DNA from: Oscillospiraceae bacterium
Lineage (GTDB): Bacteria; Bacillota; Clostridia; Oscillospirales; Ruminococcaceae
DNA: 64,000 nucleotides
Reading direction: 5' to 3'
NCBI GenBank assembly: GCA_015067315.1
Contig: SVMR01000004.1
Span: 1 to 64,000, forward strand
Within the stretch, counting starts at the first letter, position 1; the number at the start of each line of letters is the position of its first letter. The position numbers and the translations under genes were made by a program. Below the pieces are notes generated by a model. It was not told where the DNA came from and ran no database searches. It was given only the letters and a program-made list of their open reading frames with translations. Positions 1 through 8,366 of the stretch are shown in pieces.

Positions 1-56
1 GACACGAGGTATATCCTACACACAACGCAATACGCCTCCAAAGTTTCGACAAAATT

Positions 57-104
57 GTACAAAGCTCGCATATAGGTGCGAGTTTTGTACAGAAAAAATT
101 TTTT
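57..104 (+). terminator. Hairpin followed by a T run before spoVT
   Basis: A 14-base arm (GTACAAAGCTCGCA, 57-70) pairs with 77-90 with one mismatch around a six-base loop. A run of six T begins at 99. It could terminate a gene lying left of the window. No gene is visible in bases 1-113. Confidence 0.45.
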
Positions 105-113
105 GCCTCTCTG

Positions 114-638
114 TTGACACGTCGAGACGACCTCGGAAGAGTCGTTATCCCGAAGGAAATCCGAAGAACAATGAGAATCCGCGAAGGCGACCCTCTTGAA
201 ATTTTCACCGATAACGAAGGCGGCGTCATCTTCAAAAAATATTCCCCCATCGGCGAACTCGCTTCCTTCGCCGGACAGTATGCCGAAGTTCTTTATAAAG
301 TCGGCGGCTGCCCGGTTTTGATCTGCGACCGGGACAGCGTTGTTGCCGCCGCGGGAATTCCGAAAAAGGAAGTGCTTGAACGGCGCGTAACTCCAATGCT
401 TGAAGACCTTATGGAACGCCGCGCAGTTTACGGAAGAACCGGAGCTTCCGGCGAAAATCTTCTTTTCCCCGCGGAGGGAATCGACAAAGCCGCCCTTGCC
501 GCCGCGGCAATAATCGCTTCCGGCGACGTTTGCGGAGCGGTTGTTTATCTTTCCGACGGAAGGGAAAAATCCACCGAAACTGAAACAAAACTTGTTTCCG
601 CAGCGGCAAATTTCCTCGGAAAACAGATGGAAGAGTAA
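114..638 (+). CDS. spoVT: Stage V sporulation protein T, N-terminus missing or altered
   Basis: SpoVT is a DNA-binding regulator of forespore (sigma-G) genes in endospore formers. The protein has an AbrB-type swapped-hairpin DNA-binding domain (about residues 5-45, containing DDLGRVVIPKEIRR) and a C-terminal GAF-like domain (about 55-174). SpoVT proteins normally begin with about ten residues (MKATGIVRR-type) before this point. Here the only start is a TTG at 114 with no good ribosome binding site, and the upstream codons do not match the family. One codon (Ile) between RR and DDLG also seems absent. The sequence therefore diverges abruptly near base 120, by deletion, rearrangement or an assembly edge. 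From DDLGRVV onward it is full length. It ends at a bidirectional terminator. Confidence 0.85.
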   Translation: MTRRDDLGRVVIPKEIRRTMRIREGDPLEIFTDNEGGVIFKKYSPIGELASFAGQYAEVLYKVGGCPVLICDRDSVVAAAGIPKKEVLERRVTPMLEDLMERRAVYGRTGASGENLLFPAEGIDKAALAAAAIIASGDVCGAVVYLSDGREKSTETETKLVSAAANFLGKQMEE

Positions 639-725
639 TATTTTTATTTTAAAGTATTATACTTTAAAATATATAATATTATATATCAAAAGTCAAAAAA
701 CGGCTTATTTATGCGGTTTAACAAA

Positions 726-762
726 AAAAGCGGCGGTCAAAAGACCGCCGCTTTTGGTTTTT
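726..762. terminator. Bidirectional terminator between spoVT and the 766-993 gene
   Basis: A perfect 10-bp stem (AGCGGCGGTC, 729-738, with 743-752) has a four-base AAAA loop. It is flanked by A runs on the left and T runs on the right, so it can terminate both converging genes. Confidence 0.85.
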
Positions 763-765
763 TTA

Positions 766-993
766 TTAAAGGAAACCTTCGGTTTTGCTGTAAGGGCACC
801 AGGCTCTTACTTCGATGATATTTTTGCAGTCCGGATCGGTTGCGCGGACATAAAAACTGTTCTGCCAACCGAACTGGTCGGGCTGTTCAAGGGGATCGTA
901 AGCATGGACAATATAATATCCGTTGTCGTCTTTATACGCGCCGTCTTCGATCATGTTATATCTTTTGCCCTGGAAAATAATTTCACTACGCAT
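766..993 (-). CDS. Small hypothetical protein
   Basis: Unrecognised 75-residue protein. It is soluble, rich in aromatic and acidic residues (DDNGYYIVHAYDP, WQNSFYVRATDPDC), with no membrane segment or signal peptide and two cysteines. A GGAGG ribosome binding site lies about ten bases before the ATG at 993, which supports translation. It is convergent with spoVT and shares its terminator. The composition suggests a small beta-rich protein, but no function can be given. Confidence 0.7.
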   Translation of the reverse strand: MRSEIIFQGKRYNMIEDGAYKDDNGYYIVHAYDPLEQPDQFGWQNSFYVRATDPDCKNIIEVRAWCPYSKTEGFL

Positions 994-1089
994 TTTTCTT
1001 TTCCTCCGATAATTTACTGATATAATGATACTATAAAATTTTAATTAAATCAATAGTTTTTACGAATCTGTTAAATTTTATAAAGGGTA

Positions 1090-1139
1090 TTGATTGCAAA
1101 ATTATATTGATGTATAATTGTTGCATACGAAACAGTTTC
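1090..1139 (+). promoter_or_regulatory. Promoter and probable MarR operator
   Basis: TTGATT (1090-1095) and TATAAT (1113-1118) are 17 bases apart. A perfect palindrome GAAAC-A-GTTTC (1129-1139) lies at the expected transcription start. That position suits repression by the MarR protein encoded just downstream. Confidence 0.75.
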
Positions 1140-1173
1140 ATCTTCAACAAACCTGAAAAAGGAGGTTTCTTCA

Positions 1174-1623
1174 ATGTGTGAAAGATATTATATCAACACC
1201 GAACTTCGGATTCTTTCCCGCAACATTGCCAATTATTTCATCAATTACGGCAACCGCAAAAAAATTGATAAAATGACAGGCTCCGGCGGCTGGATAATTT
1301 CATATATTGCGGAAAATTATTACAGGGACGTTTTCCAGCGCGACCTTGAAAAAGAATTCGATATAACCCGCTCCACAGCATCAAAAAACGTCGATCTTCT
1401 TGTTGAAAACGGTTTTATAACAAGAGAACCCGTTGATTATGACGCCCGCCTTAAAAAACTTGTTCTTACCGAAAAGGCAAAGGAAGTTTTTAAAATAATG
1501 CGGAACGACCGCGCAACCCTTGAAGCCCAGATGCTTAAAGGTTTTTCCGAAGAAGAAAAAAAACAGCTTCGGGGATTCTTGCGCAGACTCTCATCAAATC
1601 TTGAAACCGGGGAGGAATTCTGA
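1174..1623 (+). CDS. MarR-family transcriptional regulator
   Basis: Winged-helix repressor of 149 residues, the usual MarR size. The helix-turn-helix and recognition helix lie around residues 55-85 (RDLEKEFDITRSTASKNVDLL), followed by the beta-wing (FITREPVDYDARLKKLVLT). AGGAGG sits at 1160. Its stop codon overlaps the start of the first ABC exporter gene by one base, so it is the first gene of a three-gene operon. By analogy with similar MarR-ABC-ABC operons it probably represses its own promoter and is relieved by a compound that the exporter removes. The palindrome at 1129-1139 is the likely operator. The ligand is unknown. Confidence 0.9.
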   Translation: MCERYYINTELRILSRNIANYFINYGNRKKIDKMTGSGGWIISYIAENYYRDVFQRDLEKEFDITRSTASKNVDLLVENGFITREPVDYDARLKKLVLTEKAKEVFKIMRNDRATLEAQMLKGFSEEEKKQLRGFLRRLSSNLETGEEF

Positions 1624-3374
1624 TGTTAAAACGCCTTGCTCAATGCGTAAGGGAATATAAGCTTCCCTCCTTTCTTTCGGCTTTTTTTGTAAGCCTTGAA
1701 GTTGTAATGGAAGTTCTCATTCCTTTCGAAATGGCGGATATGCTCGACTTCGGAATAAACGCCGGAAACATGGAATTTGTAATCCAAAGCGGAATAAGGC
1801 TTATGCTCTATGCGTGCCTTACGATTCTTTTCGGAAATCTTGCGGGAAGAGCCGCTTCAACCGCCGCCTGCGGATTCGGAAAAAACCTCCGCAAGGATAT
1901 GTATTATAATATCCAGAATTTCTCCTTTTCAAACATAGATAAATTTTCCGCATCAAGCCTTATTACAAGAATGACGACCGACGTTCAGAACGTCCAGCAG
2001 GCATATCTTATGCTTATTCGCGTTGCGTTCCGTTCTCCGATCATGATGATTTTTTCAAGCGTTTTTGCTTTCCGGATTTATCCGAAACTCGCAATGGTTT
2101 TTGTGATATGCCTTCCGATTCTTCTTGCGGGTCTTTTATTCATTATTAAAAAAACCCATCCGATTTTTGTAAGGGTTTTCAAAACCTATGACCGCCTTAA
2201 CAGAACCGTTCAGGAAAACCTCCGGGGAATCCGCGTTGTAAAATCCTTTATCCGCGAAGATAAGGAAATTGAAAAATTTGACGAAACCTCCGATTCAATC
2301 CGAAGCGATTTCACCCGGGCGGAAAAGAACATCGCCTGGAACGCGCCTCTTATGCAGGGCTGCTCCTATACCTGCATGCTTCTTGTTGCATGGCTTGGCG
2401 CAAACGCAATAATTGCTTCCGGAAACAACCCGGATCTCGGTCTTACAACCGGTATGCTCATGAGCCTTATCACCTATTCAATGCAGATTCTTATGAGCGT
2501 CATGATGATTTCCGTAATCTTCGTTATGATTATTATTTCCCGTGAAAGCGCAAACCGAATTTATGAAGTTCTTTCGGAAGAAAGCGACCTTAAAAACGGC
2601 GAAAATCCTGTTTTTGAGGTTCCGGACGGCAGCATTGAATTCAGAAACGTAACTTTCCGCTATTCCGAAAAAGCAGACAAAAACGTTCTCAACAACGTTT
2701 CGGTCAGCATTAAATCCGGCGAAACAATCGGCGTTATCGGCGGAACCGGTTCCTCAAAATCCACCTTCGTCCAGATGATTCCCCGCCTTTATGACACAAC
2801 GGAAGGTTCCGTTTCCGTCGGCGGAATCAACGTCCGGAATTACGACCTTGAAACCCTCCGCGACAGCGTCGCAATGGTTCTTCAAAAGAACGTTCTCTTT
2901 TCCGGAACTGTCCGCGAAAACCTTCTTTGGGGAAACGAAAACGCAACTCAGGAAGAAATCGAGCATGCCTGCGACCTTGCCCAGGCTTCTCCGTTCATAA
3001 ACGAAATGCCCGAAAAATACGAAACATATATTGAACAGGGCGGTTCTAACGTTTCCGGCGGACAGAAACAGCGTCTTTGCATTGCAAGAGCGCTTCTTAA
3101 AAAACCGAAGGTCCTTATCCTTGACGACTCCACAAGCGCGGTCGATACAAAAACCGATGCGCTTATCCGCAAGGCTTTTGCGGAAGAAATTCCCGATACC
3201 ACAAAGATTATCATTGCCCAGAGAATCGCTTCCGTTATGGATGCGGATAAAATCATCATTCTCGATGCGGGCGAAATCGTAGCAATGGGAACCCATGAGG
3301 AACTTCTTGAAACAAGCGAAATTTACCGCGAAACCTATGAATCCCAGATGAAAGGAGGACTTTCCGATGAATGA
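1623..3374 (+). CDS. Heterodimeric ABC exporter subunit with degenerate ATPase site
   Basis: Half-transporter of 583 residues: six-helix exporter domain (about 15-310) and nucleotide-binding domain (about 335-580). Walker A is GGTGSSKST, the signature is VSGGQKQR and Walker B is VLILDDST. The catalytic glutamate after Walker B is an aspartate (LDDS rather than LDEA). That is typical of the non-hydrolysing partner in heterodimeric exporters such as TM287/288 and BmrCD. The next gene carries the canonical site, so the two should form one asymmetric exporter in the cytoplasmic membrane. Substrate is unknown; drugs, lipids or peptides are all possible. It overlaps marR by one base and its partner by eight. 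Confidence 0.92.
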   Translation: MLKRLAQCVREYKLPSFLSAFFVSLEVVMEVLIPFEMADMLDFGINAGNMEFVIQSGIRLMLYACLTILFGNLAGRAASTAACGFGKNLRKDMYYNIQNFSFSNIDKFSASSLITRMTTDVQNVQQAYLMLIRVAFRSPIMMIFSSVFAFRIYPKLAMVFVICLPILLAGLLFIIKKTHPIFVRVFKTYDRLNRTVQENLRGIRVVKSFIREDKEIEKFDETSDSIRSDFTRAEKNIAWNAPLMQGCSYTCMLLVAWLGANAIIASGNNPDLGLTTGMLMSLITYSMQILMSVMMISVIFVMIIISRESANRIYEVLSEESDLKNGENPVFEVPDGSIEFRNVTFRYSEKADKNVLNNVSVSIKSGETIGVIGGTGSSKSTFVQMIPRLYDTTEGSVSVGGINVRNYDLETLRDSVAMVLQKNVLFSGTVRENLLWGNENATQEEIEHACDLAQASPFINEMPEKYETYIEQGGSNVSGGQKQRLCIARALLKKPKVLILDDSTSAVDTKTDALIRKAFAEEIPDTTKIIIAQRIASVMDADKIIILDAGEIVAMGTHEELLETSEIYRETYESQMKGGLSDE

Positions 3375-5274
3375 TAAAAAACCGAACATGAAGAGGCCCT
3401 CCCTTGATATGATCACAGCAAAAAGGCTTCTCACCTATTTCAGAAACTACCGTATCCAGATGGTTTTTGTATTCCTCTGCATCGTTCTTGCAACCGTTGC
3501 AAGCGTCGCTTCCTCCCTTTTCATCAAAACCCTTATCGACGATTATATAACTCCCCTTGTCGGAGTTCAGAATCCGGATTTCATGCCCCTTATCGGCGCT
3601 CTCGGCGTAATGGCTTCAATTTATATCATAGGAATCCTTTCCTCGCTTTTTTATAACAGAACCATGGCGACCGTTTCCCAGAATATCCTTAAGGATATCC
3701 GTTCTTCGATGTTCCGCCATATGCAGAAGCTCCCGATTAAATATTTTGACACCCACAGCCACGGCGACGTTATGAGTTATTACACAAACGACGCCGACGC
3801 TCTCCGCCAGATGCTTTCCCAAAGCATTCCGCAGGTTATCCAGTCCATTCTTTCCATAACTTTTGTTTTCATTTCAATGCTCATCCAGAGCATCTGGCTT
3901 ACGGCAATCGTAATCGTTTTCACCTTCTTCATGATGAAGCTCCTCGGAATAATAACCGGAAAATCCGGACATTATTTCATGCAGGCCCAGCGTTCCATCG
4001 CCGGAATGAACGGCTATATCGAAGAAATGATAAACGGACAGAAAGTTGTAAAAGTTTTCAACCATGAGGAAAAGGCAAAAGAGGCTTTTGACGGAAAGAA
4101 CGGCGAACTTTGCTTCAACGCAACAAACGCAAACAAATTTGCCAACACCCTTATGCCTCTTATGAACGGTCTTGGATATTTCCTTTACGTTATCATTGCG
4201 ATAATCGGCGGATACCTTGCCCTTTCCGGCGTTCCGAACCTTTCCCTTTTCGGAATCGGAACCCTTACCCTCGGTACAATCGCTTCTTTCCTCCAGCTTT
4301 CCAGAAGCTTCTGCCAGCCCATCGGCAACGTTTCGAACCAGATCAACTCCGTTATAATGGCTATTGCGGGCGCAAAACGAATTTTTGAATTCATCGACGA
4401 ACCCACCGAAGAAAACAACGGCGAAGTAACCCTTGTCAACATAACAAAGAAAAACGGAGCTATTGAGGAAATCGGCGAACGCACCGAACAATGGGCATGG
4501 AAAATTCCCCATGAGGACGGCACTTTTGAATACCGGGAACTCCAGGGCGGAGTCCGGCTTGAAAACGTCGATTTTTCCTATGAGGAAGGAAAACGCGTTC
4601 TCCATGACGTTTCCTTCTATGCGGAACCGGGACAGAAAGTTGCCCTTGTCGGCGCAACCGGCGCAGGAAAAACAACCATCACAAACCTTATCAACCATTT
4701 TTATGACATTGAAAACGGCACGATCACCTATGACGGAATCAACATCCGCGACATCAACAAGGATGACCTTCGCCGTTCAATGGGCGTTGTTCTCCAGGAC
4801 GTAAACCTTTTCACCGGAACGGTTATGGAAAACCTCCGTTACGGAAGACCGGACGCCACCGACGAAGAATGTATTGCCGCGGCGCAGCTTGCGGATGCGG
4901 ATGCCTTCATCCGTATGCTTCCGGAAGGTTACAACACAGTTCTTGAGGGCGACGGAAGCGGTCTTTCCCAGGGTCAGCGCCAGCTTATTTCCATTGCAAG
5001 AGCCGCCGTTGCGGATCCGCCCGTTATGATTCTTGACGAAGCGACCTCTTCCATTGACACCAGAACCGAAGCGATCGTTCAGCGCGGAATGGATGCGCTT
5101 ATGTACGGAAGAACCGTTTTTGTAATTGCCCACCGCCTTTCAACCGTTCAAAACTCCGACATCATCATGGTTCTTGACCACGGAAGAATAATCGAACGCG
5201 GAAGCCACGAAAAACTCATTGAACAAAAAGGCACCTATTACAGACTTTATACCGGCGCATTTGAACTTGACTGA
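3367..5274 (+). CDS. Heterodimeric ABC exporter subunit with catalytic site
   Basis: Partner half-transporter of 635 residues with six membrane helices (about 25-330) and an ATPase domain (about 400-630). Walker A is GATGAGKTT, the signature LSQGQRQ and Walker B MILDEATSS, with the catalytic glutamate present. An insert of about 45 residues between the membrane and ATPase domains (around 345-395) makes this subunit longer than its partner, as is common in this subfamily. It overlaps the previous gene by eight bases and is followed by a strong terminator. Together with the MarR regulator it makes an inducible efflux module. Confidence 0.93.
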   Translation: MNDKKPNMKRPSLDMITAKRLLTYFRNYRIQMVFVFLCIVLATVASVASSLFIKTLIDDYITPLVGVQNPDFMPLIGALGVMASIYIIGILSSLFYNRTMATVSQNILKDIRSSMFRHMQKLPIKYFDTHSHGDVMSYYTNDADALRQMLSQSIPQVIQSILSITFVFISMLIQSIWLTAIVIVFTFFMMKLLGIITGKSGHYFMQAQRSIAGMNGYIEEMINGQKVVKVFNHEEKAKEAFDGKNGELCFNATNANKFANTLMPLMNGLGYFLYVIIAIIGGYLALSGVPNLSLFGIGTLTLGTIASFLQLSRSFCQPIGNVSNQINSVIMAIAGAKRIFEFIDEPTEENNGEVTLVNITKKNGAIEEIGERTEQWAWKIPHEDGTFEYRELQGGVRLENVDFSYEEGKRVLHDVSFYAEPGQKVALVGATGAGKTTITNLINHFYDIENGTITYDGINIRDINKDDLRRSMGVVLQDVNLFTGTVMENLRYGRPDATDEECIAAAQLADADAFIRMLPEGYNTVLEGDGSGLSQGQRQLISIARAAVADPPVMILDEATSSIDTRTEAIVQRGMDALMYGRTVFVIAHRLSTVQNSDIIMVLDHGRIIERGSHEKLIEQKGTYYRLYTGAFELD

Positions 5275-5283
5275 TAAAAAAAC

Positions 5284-5322
5284 AAAAAAAGGGACGCGGC
5301 GCGTCCCTTTTTTGTTTTTTAT
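5284..5322 (+). terminator. Terminator of the marR-ABC operon
   Basis: GGGACGC (5291-5297) pairs with GCGTCCC (5301-5307) and is followed by TTTTTTGTTTTTT. It is preceded by an A-rich run, so it may also work on the opposite strand. Confidence 0.88.
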
Positions 5323-5340
5323 AAAAAGTTTCCCTTGTTT

Positions 5341-5562
5341 ATATGGGGCTTTTTTCAGCCTCTCCTATCAAGCGACGGAAAGGTGATTCCTGAATAGGCC
5401 CCCCTTGCCTAAAGGGGGCTGGATTTTTTAACCGCTTGCGGTTAAAAAAGACTGGGGGATTCTTTTATAATTTGTCGGTGTTTTAAGGAAGAATCCCTCC
5501 GTCATTTCCTGCGGAAATGCCACCTCCCTTTAACAAGGGAGGCTATTGCCCTCCGGGAAACT
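5341..5562. repeat. Mosaic intergenic repeat, locus 1
   Basis: Contains the AACCGC-TTGCGGTT hairpin module, the GGGGGATTC...GGAATCCCTCC-type module and the TTTCCTGCGGAAA / CTCCCTTTAACAAGGGAGG hairpins that recur at about fourteen other sites in the window. It fills the gap between two converging genes. No coding potential is supported. Confidence 0.85.
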
Positions 5563-5565
5563 TTT

Positions 5566-5997
5566 TTAAAGGTATCCGCGGATGTCGATAACAAGGCGCT
5601 CTTCAAGATTGATAAGGCGTTTTGTGATATCCTTTGTGATTTCGTCCGCGGCTTTATATTCGTTGAGATATTTGTTGAGGGATTTTACGCCCATGTTGCA
5701 GCCTTCCGTCATAAGGTCGGCAATTGTTGAATCCGATTCATCAAAAACAAGCTTCACGTTTGTTTTTATCCAGGACATGCCCTTTGCCATCGGGTTAGGG
5801 TCCTTTCCTTCGTCAGAATTCCTTCGCAGAAGGGTCCGGATTTCCCTTTCAAGCTTTTCGTGTTCCTCTTTGCAGACGGTGAGAAGCTGTTTAAGCTCCT
5901 TCGCTTTTACATAGGGAAGAACTTCGTCGATCGAGGACATTCCCATTTCAACCCCCGCATCGCATTCCCGGAGAAGTTTTATATTATCGTTTTCCAT
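5566..5997 (-). CDS. Four-helix-bundle (ferritin-like/DUF2383-like) protein
   Basis: A 143-residue, almost wholly helical protein with no membrane segment. Long amphipathic helices run through it (LLRECDAGVEMGMSSIDEV, KELKQLLTVCKEEHEKL, ADLMTEGCNMGVKSLNKYL). The pattern resembles the PA2169/DUF2383 four-helix-bundle family found in many Clostridia. Metal binding is not evident, because the glutamate/histidine pairs of true ferritins are not clearly present. Its start at 5997 has an AGGAAG-type site about a dozen bases upstream. It stands alone between two repeat loci. Function is unknown. Confidence 0.6.
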   Translation of the reverse strand: MENDNIKLLRECDAGVEMGMSSIDEVLPYVKAKELKQLLTVCKEEHEKLEREIRTLLRRNSDEGKDPNPMAKGMSWIKTNVKLVFDESDSTIADLMTEGCNMGVKSLNKYLNEYKAADEITKDITKRLINLEERLVIDIRGYL

Positions 5998-6091
5998 TTT
6001 TTAAATTCCACTTCCTTTCTTTTGAAAATATTATGCCCTTTTTAAAGTGGAATTATTTGCCTTAACGGAGATTTTATAAAAAAGGTTCTAC

Positions 6092-6541
6092 TGTTAAAGG
6101 GGGCTTTTTTCGGCCTCCCATATCAGGGGAGGTGTCACCGCAGGTGACAGAAGGGTGGTTCTGTTTTTTTGCGGAATGTCGGGGACGACGTTCCCTACCG
6201 TAACGCAATGAGGTTTATTGAAACAATGTAGGGGCGACCTACCCCAAGGGTACTTCCTCGCACTTCGTGCTCAGGGCGCTATGCGGTCGCCCGTTTTTAA
6301 TTGGACAGGGTTTTCTCTCCCTCAGTCACGGCAAAGCCGCGACAGCTCCCTCATCAGAGGGAGCCTGCCCTCCGGGAATCCTTTTTTGCGGGCGACCACA
6401 CAGGGTCGCCCCTACGGAGTTTCTATTAACTTTCAACTTTACACTCAAAAGAATCCCCCGCCACTTCGTGGCCCTCCCCCCTTTAGGCAAGGGGGGCTTT
6501 CCTGCAACATTCTGCATTGTGCACTTTGCATTCTGCATTAA
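6092..6541. repeat. Mosaic intergenic repeat, locus 2
   Basis: One of the fullest copies. In order: a TATCAGGGGAGGTG module, a GTCGGGGACGACGTTCCCTAC module, a 66-base GTAGGGGCGACC...GGTCGCCCG module, the AATTGGACAGGG module, a TCAGAGGGAGCCTGCCCTC module, a GGGCGACCAC...GGTCGCCCC module, and the TTCTGCATT...GCATTA tail. The same modules recur in other orders elsewhere. Small open frames inside it are repeat-derived and not genes. Confidence 0.88.
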
Positions 6542-6568
6542 AAAAAAGCACCCCGAAGGGTGCTTTTT
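6541..6568 (-). terminator. Terminator of the CNNM/HlyC gene
   Basis: GCACCC (6548-6553) pairs with GGGTGC (6558-6563). On the minus strand the stem is followed by a T run (A run at 6541-6547). Confidence 0.8.
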
Positions 6569-6571
6569 ATG

Positions 6572-7921
6572 TTATTCCTCTTCCGGAATTTCTTTCGGAA
6601 GGATTTTTGCGTGAACTCTTGCGATATGGTGTTCCTCAACCTGGGTCACGGTGAATTCAACGCCCTGGAATTCAACAACAGGGTGCTCTTCCTCTTCCGG
6701 AATTCTTCCGAGGATATCCATTATAAGACCGGAAAGAGTGTCATAATCCGCGTCCTCATCAACTTCGATATCAAGGAGCTCTTCGATATCTCCGAGAAGA
6801 ACGGTTCCTTCAAAATCGAAGTTGTCTTCGTCGATTGCGCTGATTTCCTCTTCCTCGTTGTCATATTCGTCCTGGATGTTGCCCATTACGGATTCGATAA
6901 GGTCTTCCATGGAAACAAGTCCGGCGGTGCCGCCGTATTCATCAACAACGATTGCCGCCTGGATCTTTTTCTGCTGAAACTCCATAAAAACGTCGCTGCA
7001 GCTGTTGGATTCCGGAATGAAGTTTACCGGGCGGATAAAATCGGCAACTTTTCTGCCTTCAAGAACGGTATCGCCGATTAAAGTAAGAAGATCTTTCGCA
7101 TAGATAATGCCTTTGATATTATCGATGGTTTCCTCATAAACGGGCATTCTTGAATAGCCGTCGGAAATTGCAAGATCGACCGCTTCGCTTATGGGAGTTT
7201 CCATTTCGATTGCGGTAAGGTCTTTTCTGTGGGTCATGATTTCGCCGACGCTTCTGTCATCGAATTCGAAGATGTTGTTTATCATCTCTTTTTCACTTTC
7301 CTCAATGGTGCCTTTTTCATCGGCAACGTCGAGCATCATGCGAATGTTTTCCTCGGTTGCTTCCTCCGGTTCTTCGTCGGGGTTGATTCCGCAAAGGCGG
7401 AGAACAAGATTTGCGGAACCGTTGAGAATAAACACAAAAGGTTTAAAAATTTTATAGCAGAAAGAAAGCATTCCTTCAAGGGCATAGGCTGTCTTTTCGG
7501 GGTGATTCATTGCAATGCGCTTCGGAACAATTTCGCCGAGCACGAGAAAAACATAGGAAAGCAAAGCCGCAAGAACAAAAATAATTATTCCGCTTATTAT
7601 TTTTGAACCGACGGGAACATATTCCCCGATAAAATCCGCGAACATTTTCGCCGCGCCGGAATAAGCAAGTTCGTTTGCGGCAAAAGCCGCCGCAAGAAAA
7701 CCGAAAAGGCTTTTTGCAGCTTTTATTGTTGTAAGAAAATTATTCGGCGCATCAACAATTTTTGCGATGCGTTTTGCTTTTTTGTTTCCCTCTTCCGCTT
7801 CTTTGCGAAGCTTTGTGTCATTAAAAGAAATTACGGCGGTTTTGCTCATTGCAAAAAGCGCGTTTAATAAAACAAGAATCAGTACCATAATAACAGTCAT
7901 AGTACTTCCGGGGTCATCCAT
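6572..7921 (-). CDS. CNNM/HlyC-CorC family membrane protein (DUF21 plus CBS pair)
   Basis: Membrane protein of 449 residues, possibly a divalent-cation (Mg or Co) exporter or its regulator. An N-terminal DUF21/CNNM domain has about four membrane segments (residues 5-190). A CBS pair follows at about 205-335 (GEIMTHRKDLTAIEM, YSRMPVYEETIDNIKGIIYAKDLL), then a C-terminal CorC/HlyC transporter-associated domain (about 355-440). The ATG at 7921 is chosen because GGAGGA lies nine bases upstream; a longer open frame reaching 8062 reads through that ribosome binding site. The name hemolysin is historical and should not be taken as function. Confidence 0.9.
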   Translation of the reverse strand: MDDPGSTMTVIMVLILVLLNALFAMSKTAVISFNDTKLRKEAEEGNKKAKRIAKIVDAPNNFLTTIKAAKSLFGFLAAAFAANELAYSGAAKMFADFIGEYVPVGSKIISGIIIFVLAALLSYVFLVLGEIVPKRIAMNHPEKTAYALEGMLSFCYKIFKPFVFILNGSANLVLRLCGINPDEEPEEATEENIRMMLDVADEKGTIEESEKEMINNIFEFDDRSVGEIMTHRKDLTAIEMETPISEAVDLAISDGYSRMPVYEETIDNIKGIIYAKDLLTLIGDTVLEGRKVADFIRPVNFIPESNSCSDVFMEFQQKKIQAAIVVDEYGGTAGLVSMEDLIESVMGNIQDEYDNEEEEISAIDEDNFDFEGTVLLGDIEELLDIEVDEDADYDTLSGLIMDILGRIPEEEEHPVVEFQGVEFTVTQVEEHHIARVHAKILPKEIPEEE

Positions 7922-8071
7922 CAGAATGTTTCCTCCAATACATATAGAATAATTCAGTTTAATATAATATATTATATCAACATTTATGTCAATAGGCGAA
8001 ATACGGTTTTTTCGCATATATCCTTGACCTTCGGGCAAAATCGTGATATGATATTCGGGCAAACTTAATAT

Positions 8072-8162
8072 GGAGATGTATCGAAGTGGTCGTAACGAGA
8101 ACGACTCGAAATCGTTTTGTCCTTAACCGGGCACGTGGGTTCGAATCCCACCATCTCCGCCA
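8072..8162 (+). tRNA. tRNA-Ser (anticodon CGA)
   Basis: Class II tRNA of 91 bases with encoded CCA. The acceptor pair is GGAGATG/CATCTCC, the anticodon stem AACGA/TCGTT encloses the loop CTCGAAA, the extra arm is long, and the T arm is GTGGG-TTCGAAT-CCCAC. It reads UCG codons. A hairpin terminator follows at once. Its 3' end is duplicated 166 bases downstream. Confidence 0.97.
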
Positions 8163-8164
8163 TT

Positions 8165-8198
8165 AAAAAAGGCTCTCCTTCCGGAGAGTCTTTTTTAA
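8165..8198 (+). terminator. Terminator after tRNA-Ser(CGA)
   Basis: GGCTCTCC (8171-8178) pairs with GGAGAGTC (8183-8190), followed by six T. Confidence 0.85.
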
Positions 8199-8202
8199 TT
8201 TT

Positions 8203-8252
8203 GGTGTGGATGAGAACCCACCGGGTGAGTACCTGACGCCCCAAAAATTCAA
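8203..8252. repeat. 50-base repeat by the seryl-tRNA genes, copy 1
   Basis: Nearly identical to 8537-8585. Both contain GAACCCACCGGGTGAGTA followed by CTGACGCCCCAAAA. On the minus strand the GTGGGTTC...CCAC part looks like a degenerate tRNA T arm. It is not one of the modules of the dispersed mosaic repeats. Confidence 0.75.
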
Positions 8253-8309
8253 GCCACCGGCGCAGGATTTTTGGATGGCGGAAGCAATCCGACGAGCGAA
8301 GCGAGCGGA

Positions 8310-8329
8310 AATCCCACCATCTCCGCCAT
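8310..8329 (+). repeat. Detached copy of the tRNA-Ser(CGA) 3' end
   Basis: Twenty bases identical to 8144-8163 (half the T arm, acceptor strand and CCA), with no tRNA body in front. It is followed by its own hairpin terminator. This is the pattern left by integration at a tRNA 3' end or by partial tRNA duplication. Confidence 0.85.
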
Positions 8330-8363
8330 AAAAAAACGACTTGCCAAGGCAAGTCGTTTTTTT
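8330..8363 (+). terminator. Terminator after the detached tRNA end
   Basis: ACGACTTGC (8336-8344) pairs with GCAAGTCGT (8349-8357), followed by a run of T. Confidence 0.85.
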
Positions 8364-8366
8364 AAC

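Noticed and set aside
6218..6614. Small open frames inside repeat locus 2 and comparable frames at 17952-18212, 23977-24405, 47191-47385 and 55875-56072
   Set aside because: The same peptide-like strings recur wherever the repeat modules occur, in several frames. They are by-products of the repeats.
7922..8062. Longer N-terminus for the CNNM/HlyC protein
   Set aside because: The extension spans a GGAGGA ribosome binding site and an AT-rich leader and does not match the family. Position 7921 has correct spacing.
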